The position numbers and the translations under genes were made by a program. Shown here piece by piece: positions 1-11,019 of a stretch of DNA of 41,795 bases. The stretch covers positions 1-41,795 of the forward strand of contig KL197774.1 in assembly GCA_000697665.1 (NCBI GenBank), read 5' to 3'. This stretch comes from Jaapia argillacea MUCL 33604. Lineage: Eukaryota > Basidiomycota > Agaricomycetes > Jaapiales > Jaapiaceae. Position 1 is the stretch's first letter. Each line of letters opens with the position of its first letter. Under the pieces are notes generated by a model. It saw only the letters and a list, made by a program, of their open reading frames with translations, did not search any database and was not told the DNA's origin.

Positions 1-68
1 AACATCACAAAACACCTTAATATATGCCCCAAAAGTGCCAGAAAATATAGTAGGACTACATGACATTA

Positions 69-255
69 GGCCGAACATCTCCATTCATCACCTGGACCAG
101 CCTCTGAACATCACTAAACATCACTATATCCACCCCGAGGTGGGCAGAAGCTATGCTAGTACTGCACAAAATGTAGCCGAACACCTCCAATCATAACCTA
201 GATCAACCTCTGAACATCACTAAACATCACTGTATCTGCCCTGAGGGGGGCAGAA
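69..255. repeat. Two-copy direct repeat, about 106-bp period
   Basis: Two units start near 69 and 175. Both contain GCCGAACA, then a diverged middle, then the identical run CTCTGAACATCACTAAACAT, then a short stretch ending in GGGCAGAA. The two copies differ by scattered substitutions. There is no open frame across them. Origin unknown; it could be the edge of a dispersed element. Confidence 0.6.
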
Positions 256-306
256 ACCTAACCTATTCATTAATAATGTGCAGAGGTACTACTTGATAAT
301 CAGAGC

Positions 307-470
307 ATCAATATATAGTGTTAAGATGGTGTTGGCCACCAGGTTGTCATCCAAAAGCAGCCCTTCCATTGGTAACCCACCAAGGTGCTGGTTTATACTA
401 AGGGAACCAATATATGTAGAGTTAAGATGCCATCGGCCGCTGGGTTAGCATCAGATGGCAGCCGCTTTGT
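307..470. repeat. Degenerate direct repeat, about 100-bp period
   Basis: A block beginning near 307 (AATATAT, then GTTAAGATGG, then GGCC and a GGTT run) recurs near 407 with similar order and spacing. Copies are strongly diverged. From 470 to 600 there is only low-complexity TTAAC/GGTTAA sequence with an imperfect hairpin around 538-575. No gene is visible in the first 630 bases. Confidence 0.4.
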
Positions 471-634
471 TACTAACCTGCAGCAGCCACTCCATTATTA
501 ACAGGCTCTAAGGTCGGTCAGCCGCTGGTGGTTGACTCATTAACAACGGTGTTTTGCACCATCGGTTGATGGGTTAATAATGGGGATAAATAGCTGAACA
601 GTGTGTTCCACCAGCCATCAAAGAGGTTCAATGC

Positions 635-1037
635 TTTATAGGCTTCTGCAATTTTTATCAACACTTTATTCATGACTTTTCCAAAATAGCACAACTGCTA
701 TTTGAACTCATGAAAAAGGATCATACATGGAATTGGACAGACCAATGCCAATCAGCATTTGAAGGATTAAAAATCATATTCACCTCCTCACCACTCTCAT
801 CATGCCAGACCCCACCAAGAAATTCCAAATTGAATGTGATGCTTCCAACTATGCAACAGGGGGAGTTCTGACACAACTGGAAGATGATGGCAAATATCAT
901 CCAGTTGCTTATATCTTGAAGTCTCTGTCAGATGCAGAGCAAAATTATGACATCTACGACAAGGAGCTCTTGGCAGTTATCTGGGCTCTTGATACATGGT
1001 GTCATTACTTGGAAGGATGCAGTCAAGAAATCATGAT
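635..1037 (+). pseudogene. Ty3/gypsy pol fragment (RT end and RNase H), frameshifted
   Basis: Translation from about 635 gives the end of a gypsy reverse transcriptase thumb/connection (GFCNFYQHFI, then ELMKKDHTWNWT) and runs into the RNase H start. Near 793 one base appears lost, moving the frame to that of MPDPTKKFQIECDAS, then a stretch matching the gypsy RNase H core ([31 protein letters not shown]). The homologous stretch is present in the fuller element at 20616-27857, but here it is on the opposite strand. The fragment stops abruptly at about 1037, just where the kinked tail GCSQEIMIS meets a transposase remnant. Nothing else of this element (integrase, LTR) is seen nearby. It is a dead fragment. 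Confidence 0.85.
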
Positions 1038-1649
1038 TTCCACAACACTCAATGCATTGATACCTTCACTGAGGGCCATAGCAGCCACCATGGAGAATCT
1101 GCATTTCTGAACAAATGGAGCATGTACTTTGCAGTGCTGCCCAATGGGTGACTGACCCCATAGCCTTGCATACTTACAGTCATCCTTGGAAACCTTGTCA
1201 ATTGCAACAAGGTAATCTGCAGGATACTCTCCTATCCTGTGAGCAAAGTCAGCACATATGGCAGGGTCCCTCTCTGCAGCCATCTTCTGAACCCATTTGA
1301 CATTCAGTCCAGCTTGTTGGAAAGACTGGTGGATAGTAGTAATGGAGGCTGGGACGAAGTGATATTCAAGGAGGTGGCTAGTGTATTTGTTGAGGAATAG
1401 GGTGGGCTTGTAATGAGTGAGAGTGAGAAGATACTGGCAACCCTTACTGTGGAGCTTTTGCAGCCGCTCTCATTCAATTGCTTGAGCTTTGGCAACACTG
1501 CCTGTGGTACGATAGTGGTTGAGAGCATGATAGAAGGTTCTTGAGGTGAAGCCAGTGATTTTTGAGATTTCTGTGTTGGTGTCTTGCCCTCAAACCTTCA
1601 GTCTGATTGCAGCAAGTTTGAGGCCATTGCTGATCCTTCTGTTACCCAT
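1036..1649 (-). pseudogene. Truncated Tc1/mariner-like transposase
   Basis: The reverse strand opens with ATG at 1649 and reads MGNRRISNGLKLAAIRLK, a helix-turn-helix start. It continues through TGFTSRTFYHALNHYRTTGS, a long middle, then LNVKWVQKMAAERDP and YPADYLVAIDKVSKDD. The last piece fits the first catalytic Asp region (IDE/IDK) of DDE_3 Tc1/mariner-type transposases of fungi, and the following VHAPFVQKCRFSMVAAMAL also fits that family. Two in-frame TGA stops interrupt it, at 1590-1592 and 1470-1472, without loss of frame. The gene is cut after the VVE motif at about 1036, so the second and third catalytic acidic residues are missing. No terminal inverted repeat was identified. Confidence 0.8.
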
Positions 1650-1699
1650 GATGAAGGAGGGGACAGATATGCCTCTGAAGTCATAGCAATAAGAGGGAC

Positions 1700-2588
1700 T
1701 TAAAGTGGAGGTTTCACAACTCGATTGCACCCAATGCAAAGGGTGAATTTTTGCTCTTGTTTCACATGTGTGACAGTCATCACTCCTGTGGACCTCTCAG
1801 GCCTCTGAAATGAAACTTTTCTCTTTTCCAAACTGACATTATATATGAAAATGGCAATAATTGAAGACCAATAATGCAGGAGCCAGAGCACACAGAGGGG
1901 AGGGAGCCCTTTTCGCTGGACAGGATATGATACTTGATTGTAATGTCTACCATAGGGCAATGCCCTGAAGGACAATAAATTGGAACTCAAAAAAAAAAGA
2001 ATGCTTTTTGGATCTTCATTCTTAGACAATTGTTCTCTCAAACTTGATTGAACAGATACACTAACCTTTCCATACCATAGAAGATTATGAGGGTACCCTG
2101 CCATGTGTTTTGTCAGTGTCAACCATTACTTTATAAGTTGTTTTCAGGTATGTTGTATCTCAGTCTGCTTCCATGCAACATATATATATTGTCTCATAGC
2201 TACACAATCTTGTACTTACTTAGTCTACTACCATATAACATGACCTGGTTCAGCATTGCATAATTACATTCATTTAAGGCAGTCATATCTAACAGGCTAC
2301 TATAGAAAACCAGTTTTATCTTAAAAGATTAATTCCTATTCTATAGACATACAAGATAGATTTTGTACAAAACATGGCTAGTACTCACAACTCATACATG
2401 TCTCAGCACTCTGTTATTGTACAATGGTTTACGAGGACACCTGGTACCTCGGCAACAAATCCTAAAATGAAGGAGTTTGAAACAAAGTTCACAGTGAGGA
2501 GAACTGAGAAAACACATCAGTGGTACAAAAATGAGACAAACACAAGTGGAAATCATTAGTTCTAAAGCAGCTCTTTAACATCTGTAAA
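1700..2588. other. Stretch without a recognised gene
   Basis: AT-rich sequence with an A-run near 1988 and several open frames of 60-140 codons that have no recognisable motif or splice pattern. I see no RNA gene or transposon end that I can defend. Confidence 0.5.
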
Positions 2589-5500
2589 CTAATCCTCCAT
2601 GCATGAGATATCATCTAAGGTCTTAAGGCACTGGGCAGCCCATAGCTTGTTTCCAGTCATGTCAAACTGTGCTTTAGCCTGGCCCAGCATATCTTTGGCA
2701 TCTGCATACTCATTCTCCATATATAGAATGCTACCCAAACTGTAAAGGCAGTAGGCAGCCATCAACTTGTTTTCAATCATATCAAACTGTGCTTTAGCCT
2801 GGCCCAGGATATCTTTGGCATCTGCATACTTGTTCTCTGTGGATAGAATGTTACCCAAACTTTGAAGGCACTGGGCAGCCCCCAGCTTGTCTCCAATCAT
2901 GTCAAACTGTACTTTAGCCTGGCCCAGCATATCTTCGGCATCTGCATACTTGGCCTCCATGTGTAGAATGTCACCCAAACTTTGAAGACACTGGGCAGCC
3001 CCCAACTGGGATCCAATCATGTCAAACTGTGCTTTAGCCTGGCCAAGCATATCTTTGGCATCTGCATACTCATTCTCCATATATAGAATGTTGCTTAAAC
3101 TGTAAAGGCAGTAGGCAGCTAGCAACTTGTTTTCAATCATGTCAAACTTTGCTTTAGCCTGGCCTAGCATATCTCTGGCATCTGCATACTTGTTCTCCAT
3201 GCATAAGATGTCACCCAAACGTTGAAGGCACTGGGCAGCTCCCAACTTGGATCCAATCATGTCAAACTGTGCTTTAGTCTGGCACAGCATAAGTTTGGCA
3301 TCTGCATACTTGTTCTCCATGTGTAGAATGTCACCCAAACTTCGAAGACATTGGACAGCCCCCAACTTGTCTCCAATCATATCAGACTGTGCTTTAGCCT
3401 GGCCCAGCATATCTTTGGCATCTGCATACTTATTCTCCCTGCATAGTATGTCATCCAAACTTCAAAGGCACTGGGCAGCCCCCAACTTGAATCCAATCAT
3501 TTCAAACTGTGCTTTAGCCTGGCCCAGGATATCTTTGGCATCTGCATACTTGGTCTCTGTGGATAGAACATTGCCCAAACTTTGAAGGCACCAGGCAGCC
3601 CATAACTTGTCTCCAATCATGTCAAACTGTACTTTAGCCTGGCCCAGCATATCTTTGGCATCTGCATACTTGTTCTCCATGTGTAGAATGTCACCCAAAC
3701 TTTGAAGATACTGGGCAGCCCCCAACTTGTCTCCAATCATGTCAAACTGTGCTTTAGCCTGGCCCACCATATCTTTAGCATCTGTGTATTTGTTCTCCAC
3801 ATGTAGGATCTGACCTAACCTCTGAAGGCACTGGGCAGCCCCCAACTGGTCTCCAATCATGTCAAACTGTGCTTTAGCCTGGCCTAGAATATCTTTGGCA
3901 TCTGCATATCAACATACCTGGTATAAAGTTTGCCCTAAGACAAAATTCACTTCTCCTCTCTGATTGTTTAGGTCTGATGTTGACAATTGAAGCAACAGTG
4001 CATTTAATAGATGTGTTGATGGACAGCAGGTATTCATGAACTTTGAGATCTTAATAATTGCATCAGTAATCTCTGAGCCTTGACAACATTCAATAACCTT
4101 TAAAAACACTGATGTGATATTTCCAATTTCAGAAAACAGGCACTTATATGTGGCATGATAAGTTCCATCATCCCATGACCAGTTGCTATACTGCTCTACT
4201 AGCTTAATGTAGAACTTCTCAATTGCTAAATTATCCTCCATACTAGGACTATGAGCTTGTAGGATGTAATGTCTAATTGGTGAGAGCACTTTAAGGTTTC
4301 TCTCCTGAACATAGACCAATGCTGCTTTTAAAAGATCTCCACAGGCAGAGAAAACATTTTCATTTAGTACAACCTTGTCTATCCTGTCCTCCCATTCATA
4401 TATACCATCAGGAATGTAGCACAGAATTGACAAAACCCTGAGTGAATTAGCTGAAAGATAGGACAAAGAAGGAGAGATTGATGTCTCAATATTGGTTAAG
4501 CGGTGGTCTCCTTCCAGACTCAACAAGTGTGTTTTCTCCTGTTTCTACCTTTTTAACAGTACTCCTAAGGGTTGATACTTTGCCAGCTGAGCTATCAAAT
4601 GAATTGCCAATGGTATGCAGTCTAATTCCTGCAGAAGTTCATCAAGGACATCAAATTGATTGACCTCTGATTTAACAGCAAGAAAGGTAGTATGAGAAGC
4701 CTCAAGTCACAGTGATGGAAGTGGTGGTATTATGGTTGGATCTGACCATTGTATACCATATGGGCTCTGGATTCCTCACATGGTAATTATTAAAGTGATC
4801 TGACTATATGCAACAATTCTTTGCAGAACCTCTACCACTAAATGCTGATCAGCACCTAGGTATGCAGTTTCAAGATTATCTAGAACCAGTAAAGTTTGTG
4901 ATGCCCCCTGCAAAAATGTTTCCAAGGCCAGAAAACCATCTGGTTTGATCTAGAAACCTGAAAAACTGCTAGAATAGAATCCAGATGAAGTTCTGCTGAG
5001 GTGGCTGCATCACAAGCTACAAAAAATCTCTTCTCTTTGAACTGATCCACTACTTTGTTATGGTGCAATATTGCACAAGCTAGAGTGGTTTTACCCATAC
5101 CACCTCCACCTAAAATAGCCAATCCAGTTTGCTCATTGCTGTGGATGATAAGGTCAACAGCAGCCATAAGATACTGGTCTCAGCCAAAAAAGATAGCTGG
5201 TGCAGGAGGTAGAGCTTGTGAAACAAGAAGACTATACTTGGATAAGTTTACCATCATACTCACAGAGCAATATACATCTTACTTTAGATTTGGAGGTAAA
5301 ACCTGTCAAACTGGTCAGATGTAGAAAAGAATATACATTCAGGCATTGTACATACAACTCCTTGCTGAATAGCATCCAGCTTTTGCATTACTTGTTGATG
5401 AGCATCAGCTGCAAATAGCCTTCCCCCAATCCCCAATTGAATATACAATTAGACAGTGTCAAATTGCAAAAGCTATGGATAAGAAGCAGATATCCAAACC

Positions 5501-6062
5501 TGGAATGTTTTGTAGGCCTGATCCAAACATTCCTTCCACTGGATGATATCTTGAGCATCTTTGGTGTGGTTCACTATGCAAGAAAGAGTCTTGCGAGATG
5601 CCATCTTGTGCATCTCGGTTCGGATCTTCTCGAGTTGTCTACGGATCCACAATGGTGTTACAAAGTACTGTAAGGGCTATCATCAGTTGGGAAGGAAACA
5701 TACTGTCCAAATTCGTTAATATTTCCCTTCAATCCTTCCTCGATCTCCTCTTTGCACTTCCCCTCAAGACATTTCACAAGAGTACCAACAAGGTCGCAGG
5801 TGCGACTGGCAATCGTCTTGCAATCTTCCTTGTTAGATTTCACCTTCTACAAATCTGTCGACTGTCAAAAAAGCTTTCATTGGACAACCAGTCGACTCAC
5901 CTGTGCAACCTCAATCAACTGCTTCGCTATTTGAGCTGCAGCTTTCAACCCTGGGACGGCAATCACACCATCAGCCAAATTGGCTATGAAAGTTACAGTG
6001 AAACTGGAGTTATCCAACATGGCATCAGCGACACCCTTCTTCTCGCCTTTGCTTTTGAACAT
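2589..6062 (-). pseudogene. NLR-like pseudogene: helical N-domain, NB-ARC, TPR repeats
   Basis: Fungal NLR-type receptor, read from ATG at 6062. Exon 1 (6062-5901) encodes a helical domain with LDNSSFTVTFIANLADGV and PGLKAAAQIAKQLIEVAQ; the intron 5900-5847 has a GTGAGT donor, and exon 2 restarts with KVKSNKEDCK. Such N-domains (HeLo/MLKL-like bundles) are common on Agaricomycete NLR-like proteins. The ATPase follows: P-loop GGGGMGKTTLACAIL near 5110-5070, then after an intron at about 4963-4912 a Walker B LLVLDNLET, then the CIPLAIHLIAQLAKYQPLG box and winged-helix region SPSLSYLSANSLRVLSILCY. The C-terminus is about eleven TPR-like repeats ending at TAG 2589. In-frame stops at 5180-5182, 4776-4778, 4707-4709, 4545-4547, 3909-3911 and 3462-3464, and a probable one-base loss near 5658, show decay. 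Such proteins are thought to act in non-self recognition and programmed cell death. Confidence 0.85.
2592..3908 (-). repeat. 120-bp tandem array coding 40-aa TPR-like repeats
   Basis: About eleven units of exactly 120 bp stack without indels. The coding consensus contains AQCLQSLGDILHMENKYADA, followed by KDMLGQAKAQFDMIG. Unit-specific variants recur at fixed distances. The AAYCLYSL variant appears at about 2750 and 3110 (360 bp, three units), and the LSTE variant followed by a QAKVQFDM unit appears at about 2830 and 3550 (720 bp, six units). This shows growth by multi-unit duplication. The array is the C-terminal sensor part of the NLR-like pseudogene. Confidence 0.9.
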
Positions 6063-7395
6063 GGTTTTGCTTGTTACTTGAAAATTCAGATGCTGGTCGT
6101 GGTGGGAGATGGAGAAGTGTAGCGCTGAATCTGGATGGGAAGATGAGTGTGATAAACACAGCCACCAACGACTCCTGCCTCCCAGCACCCGCACCCAACC
6201 CATGCCATCGTGTTTTGGGTGTTGGTTATCGTCTGTTTATTTTTGTTGAGGTTGCTGGCCTAGACTGCATCCTTTGTGAAGTTGGTCCTTTCGGAGCTAT
6301 GAGCAATTGGCCACATCGTGTCGACCACAGCACGTCATTCTGCACAATCATGGTGGCTACTTTGGGCAAGTTTGTTCAGCTTTGTATCCTTTTCCATCAT
6401 TGACTGAGAAATTGTCCCTTCTAGTCTCCCGTTTCAGATGGGGTCGTTCAATCGACCAGTCAACCAGCCACTTTGACTACAGGTGCACTTTTTGAAGGAA
6501 GATGGATAAGGCCGACTCCTGGAGTCTTATTTGTGCATTCATCAACCCTGTCGTGGCTGGTGCGTCTGGTTTTCCTCTTGCCCTCAATGGTGCATCCTCA
6601 GTAGATTGCGACCTCCCGCTCGTCGAGATACGTACCTCCGCCAATATGAGTTCAACTTTTAACATCCGACCGAAGATGCTTATCTGGTCTAGCACTATAC
6701 ACACCACCTGGGTGCTTCGAACAAGACACCAGGTGACTGCCTTCTGATTCTCCAAAACGTGAACCACCAACCAGCTCCTGCAGAGTTGACTGTGTCGGCC
6801 TCATAATGTTTTGAACCTCCTCCTCTCTCCCACCAACACCACGCTGTCCTCAACCTCCGCCTCATCTTCAGAGTGCCACTGAAAAGATGTCCGACCCATC
6901 TCGCCATTACCTGATCAAACCCGGTCTTCTGACTTCCCGCTGTGTCCTCGAGCAAAGAGTGTACCTGGGGAGATTGTGGGGGTAGCCAGGGGGTGGTGGG
7001 GACACCAGGAGCACCAGGCTTGTAGTGGATCAGAGGGACAGAGACAACTGGACTGTCAGGACCACAACTCGACCCCCAGAATGATCGTTGTTGGTCTGAA
7101 TATCTCTGCACCACCAACTTCAACAGCCATTTTTGCTCTCTACAGCACTTGCACTTTCACTTCAGTGGAGCCTGCTACGGGCTAATCTCGATACTCCGCT
7201 CCAATTCTTGTGTCTTGTCTGGTCACTTGGGGCATAACAGTAGGAGCAATTCTATAACGATTCATGTGTTCGTGAAGCACTCACCCTTGGCCCTTAGGCC
7301 CCCTACTTAGGAGACCGTTGGCCAAGGTGTTGGAAGTTGTCGAACATCTTCCTTCCCTGGCTTTGATTCTCTGTCCATCCTGTACTTGTTCCCAC
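6063..7395. other. Stretch without a recognised gene
   Basis: Upstream of the NLR-like start. Overlapping frames of up to 142 codons exist on both strands but none shows a recognisable domain. One short minus-strand run near 7130-7060 (MAVEVGGAEIFRPTTI) could be a gene start, but it ends at a stop within about 25 codons. The NLR promoter should lie just above 6062; I see no clear TATA box there. Confidence 0.4.
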
Positions 7396-7698
7396 TTACC
7401 AACCTTTGGATTGAGCTTGGAGTTTGCCAAACAGAAATGATTCTTCATGTATGGAGCTGAACTGCTCAACACTCTCTGTCATTTGACTCACACATTCAAG
7501 GTAATCGGCTACAAGATGACTTGAAAATAGGACAGCTTCGGTAAGCCTTTGTCCCACCTCTATCCATCGTATTCTGACTTGCACAAAACCAGCAATGGGA
7601 TATTGTCCTCCGAAATGCCACTCTTGTCTGAGAATGATGAGAACATGTGGTTTGAGTATGCATGTGCTTATGGATGATGGGGTGCAATGCCTACACAT
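7396..7698 (-). CDS. Possible coding exon, unrecognised
   Basis: A 100-codon frame whose later half (RIRWIEVGQRLTEAVLFSS, then CVSQMTESVEQFSSIHEESF) has amphipathic, protein-like composition. It ends at a GTAAGT just after the codons for LQAQSKG (about 7400), which would make a good splice donor. No family is recognised, no start is convincing and no downstream exon could be followed. It may be a remnant or a chance frame. Confidence 0.2.
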   Translation of the reverse strand: MCRHCTPSSISTCILKPHVLIILRQEWHFGGQYPIAGFVQVRIRWIEVGQRLTEAVLFSSHLVADYLECVSQMTESVEQFSSIHEESFLFGKLQAQSKGW

Positions 7699-7875
7699 TC
7701 TCGAGTTTTGTCTCTAGAGGTAGATTGTCATATACAGAAATCAAGGCTTGTTTACTTTCATATGTCTGAGCAACGGCACCCCTGTCTTGCCGAGATCATG
7801 GACGACATGAAACAGCAAATTATTTCTTCATATTGAATACAACAGATCAAATACAAAACCGGAATGCAACAAGCC

Positions 7876-7938
7876 AGTACTACACACACACATGAGTACT
7901 ACACACACACACAAGTACTACACACACACACGAGTACT
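7876..7938. repeat. 19-bp tandem repeat with CA-rich core
   Basis: AGTACTACACACACACA units start at 7876, 7895 and 7914, with a truncated fourth at 7933. The period is exactly 19 bp and single-base changes lie at the unit ends. A simple minisatellite in non-coding sequence. Confidence 0.9.
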
Positions 7939-7939
7939 T

Positions 7940-8495
7940 TGCCCTCAGGCATCTGATTCAAGAAAGCAAAACAACAGACCCATTCAACTCCATTAATTGA
8001 AGCAGGTTGGATCCATCATGATAGTTGCGAGCTCAGGCTGCTTGTGATCCTTCGCAGCTGCAAGCCAAGATTGGTGGTCCTGAGGGAAGTAGGAGGCGAG
8101 AAGGCTTCCAAAGCTGTTCCAATGCATGAGTAGTCGGTGACAACAAAGGTGAGCTTGGGAAGATTAGCTGGGGCAGGAGACAGGTCCTGGCGAGTGAAGA
8201 AATTGACTTCCATCGAGGCGTCGCTGAGGAACGATTTCTTCAACCCTATATCCTATACCATGATGGTGGATGAGTCAGGGTGGGCGTGAATCCTTGGAGG
8301 TGTCGATTACCATCCCCAGTTCAATTGGCTTTTGCTCCAGCTCAAACAACCACAAAACCGTTGGGGAGTGTCACTGTCGCGGTGGGATGCTGGGCTTTTG
8401 CACTGGTGACCAAAACGACTTTATTGTGTATGCACTCAGGGTGTACCCGAGAATGTTTGCGTCGTACCCTCATTGAAGTCCTCCGACCTCACAAT
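7940..8495. other. Stretch without a recognised gene
   Basis: A minus frame at 8016-8243 includes KLTFVVTDYSCIGTALEAF, which looks protein-like but matches nothing I recognise. Plus-strand frames at 8270-8504 overlap and lack motifs. This segment is not part of the SMP3-like duplication: the similarity of the third unit ends near 8750. Confidence 0.35.
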
Positions 8496-8754
8496 CTAAT
8501 TTGAGGGGGCGGTTGAGGTTGTGTAAAGGGAAGGAGAAAGAGAGGAGGTCGTCGGAGTGTTTGTATAGAGGTACGCAGAGTTGGGGGAGGTTTCGAGGCA
8601 GGGTAGGTCTGGTGGTACGACGGGTATGGTCACGCTGTCCCTGGGGTTCTTCAGCTCCTCAGGGAGTGTACTGCTTGGAGGGAGCTGCAGATGAGCTGCC
8701 AAGACTTGCATCACCCTGTAGAAAACTGCAACATTGGAATTGAACACGTGAATA

Positions 8755-9050
8755 ATGAGAGGGGGGGGACTTACTTTGGCTCGCCAAATCATCGTGGTGT
8801 ATCTCTCAACTCCTCGTCGATCGCTTCAAGAAGATCCCCTCCCTAAGCTCCAGCTTCATCAAAACCCTCAGCAAACCCATATTCCTTGCCGTCTCCCTGT
8901 CCTCCTTTCTTCCTTGGCACTCGCTCAGCCATTCCTACATCTACTATTTGTTGTATGAATGATGCGCCGCAGATATCATTGAGTTATGCGTCGGTTTGAT
9001 GTGAAAGCATATGAATGTGTTCCACTTGACTTCCAATCCAAATCAACCCA
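8755..9050 (-). pseudogene. Partial third unit of the SMP3-like duplication (5' part only)
   Basis: This segment aligns by eye with 10705-10990: a GTAAGT donor near 8770 (ATTTGGCGAGCCAAAG before it), the stretch GAGGACAGGGAGACGG versus GAGGAAAGAGAGATGG, and the CACTTGACTTCCAATCC block near 9025. It corresponds to the region just upstream of the mannosyltransferase-like gene. Below 8750 the sequence diverges completely and no transferase body follows, so this is a truncated copy. Which protein these upstream exons encode is not clear. Confidence 0.5.
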
Positions 9051-9059
9051 TGGGGGCCA

Positions 9060-10690
9060 AAGACTGATGAATCCAGAAAGTCGTGTGATCGCACTCGACC
9101 TCTCTACTCCTCACTCTACCTCTTCACTCACCCGCTCTGAAATCCTACCATATCCTCCCACCTAAACATCCCCAACGTCAACCCATCCATCAACCCCACC
9201 TCCCAAAACTCCATCAAGAGGATCAAGGTTCAAATGCAGGATGTCTCGTGTCGTAATACCAGACATGGTATGTGTGGGGTTGCGTATAGGGGCGAGATTA
9301 TGTATGTGTCTTGTGTAGTGGAGAGAGTGGTGAGGAGGGCAGAGGGAGAGGCGCAGAAAAGGTCTGTTATGGCGATCTTCCCAGAACCAACATCTGTCCC
9401 TCACGACACAACAGAATCAGCATAGTTAAAAAAACCAGGGGGGGAAGGGAGTTAACCTGGTTGTGACAGACCCAAGTTTCCAACACACGATCTTAACATT
9501 GTTACTCCCAATAGAACATTCGTCAAGGAGGGTTCGAGGTGAAAGAGAGAGGGTATGACACCTCCTTGGTGTAAGATGCCGAAGAGGAGGGTTAGGAGGT
9601 CGTTGGATATTGTCCATGTTGTCTGGGTGGGTTGTTAGCGCACAAACGGGTGAAGAAGGAGATGCAAAGTACCCAGAATATCTTCCCAGCCCTCCCAAAG
9701 AACGTACTATTCCCCACAAGCGCTATGAAAGGAACCGGTACCAGGATGAGGAATCTAGACTCTTGACGTGGTGGGATCGACAATATTGTGACAGATGAAA
9801 CGATCGTGAAGATCAATGCTATCACATATCAATCAGTTAAACAAACCAATCCCAAAACAACAGGACGAAAACTGGGGCTTACTTTGGTCCACCAAACCAC
9901 GTACTCCCACCCCCACCAGCCTTAATCTCCCAGAAGAAAACTCAGAGCCAAACCAACGAAGCTCTACATCCAAGCATCACCAAACCGGGGCCAATTATGA
10001 GGGGAAGGTTAACTAGGATGCGGAGGTACCGTGTGTGGATACCGTGCTCCGAGAGGTTATCGCATGAGAGGTTGTATGCAAAGAAGTTCAAGGGGTTACA
10101 ATCACGGTTTTGATTGAGGGTAATGAGCGGAAGTAGAGTGTGTCGTAAATGATGATGAGGAGTGTTGTTAGGAATGTGCAGAGTGTTGGGGGAGACGAGG
10201 TAGAGCCGGGATTGTAGGGTTTGAGTTTTTGTGGGGGATGAAGGGGAGATGAGGGACCATCAGAGGAGTTGGAGAATGGTTGGAAGGGTGAATGCAAGGG
10301 AAGTGATTCAGGTCCAAGTGCCCAACACTAATAATCTCCCCCATACACACCAGTCCCATCGTTGATCACTCCCCCCCTTCTTCTGCTGTACTCTCCTCAT
10401 TGTCCCTACCCACTCGCTGATGTAACTGCCTGTACTCCACGACATTCTTGAATGAAACCAAGTAGGACAGCTTCGATGGAGTTTGAGAAGGGATGGAGTT
10501 GGACGATGATGAGGGTTTTTGAGGATGCGAGTAGGACGAGGGATTTCGTGTGGTGAAGAGATGGAGGATGAAATCGATGAGAGGAGGTTGGTTAACGCGT
10601 AGTCTATTGTCGTGGTTCGTTCAGATTGGGTACATGATGGAAACGACTTGTGCCACCCTGGTGAAAACCGCAACGTTAGAATGGACAATG
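9060..10690 (-). pseudogene. SMP3/PIGZ-like GPI mannosyltransferase 4 pseudogene, copy B
   Basis: GPI mannosyltransferase 4 adds a fourth mannose to GPI precursors in the ER membrane. Blocks of the family are recognisable but scattered over frames. FSNSIEAVLLGF near 10475 fits the family RTFSNSIE motif. RQESRFLILVPVPFIALVG (9772-9715) fits the conserved RQE/LRFL membrane segment. LHQGGVIPSLFHL near 9575-9535 fits the conserved HQ(A/G)G loop. GTAAGT donors remain at about 9884 and 10715. Stops and frameshifts separate the blocks, and this copy is more degraded than copy C. It lies about 1.96 kb from its homologous position in copy C, in the same orientation. A functional original elsewhere in the genome would be expected, since this enzyme is normally single-copy. 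Confidence 0.65.
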
Positions 10691-11019
10691 TGAAGAAGTG
10701 AGAGAGGAAAGACTTACTTTGCCCTGCCAAATCATCGCCAGGTATCTCCCAAATCTTTATTGAGGACATCCTTCTACAACTTCCCTAAATTCTGTATTCG
10801 CCAAAACCCCCACCAAACCCACATTCCCCGCCATCTCTCTTTCCTCCTTCCTTCCTTGGCGCTCGCTCAGCCATCTCCACATGAATAACTGAAGTGCCGC
10901 AGATACCATCGAGCTACGTGTCGTTCAATAGAAAAGGATACGAACGCATTGCACTTGACTTCCAATCCGAATCGACCCATAGATGCCGAACGTCGGTGGA
11001 TCCAGAAAGGAGTCATAGC

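Noticed and set aside
538-575. Terminator-like hairpin
   Set aside because: Stem is imperfect and has no U-tract; such terminators are not expected in a nuclear fungal genome.
2374-2559. 61-codon plus-strand ORF near the NLR 3' end
   Set aside because: No motif, low-complexity polar composition and no splice sites; likely chance.
2592-3908. Plus-strand frame 3247-3585 in the 120-bp array
   Set aside because: It is the antisense of the TPR-coding repeat; the minus frame has the conserved protein pattern.
7860-7940. CRISPR-like array at the 19-bp repeats
   Set aside because: Units are contiguous without spacers and the core is a CA microsatellite; the genome is fungal.
9162-9719. Small minus and plus frames as genes
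   Set aside because: They are frame fragments of SMP3-like copy B.
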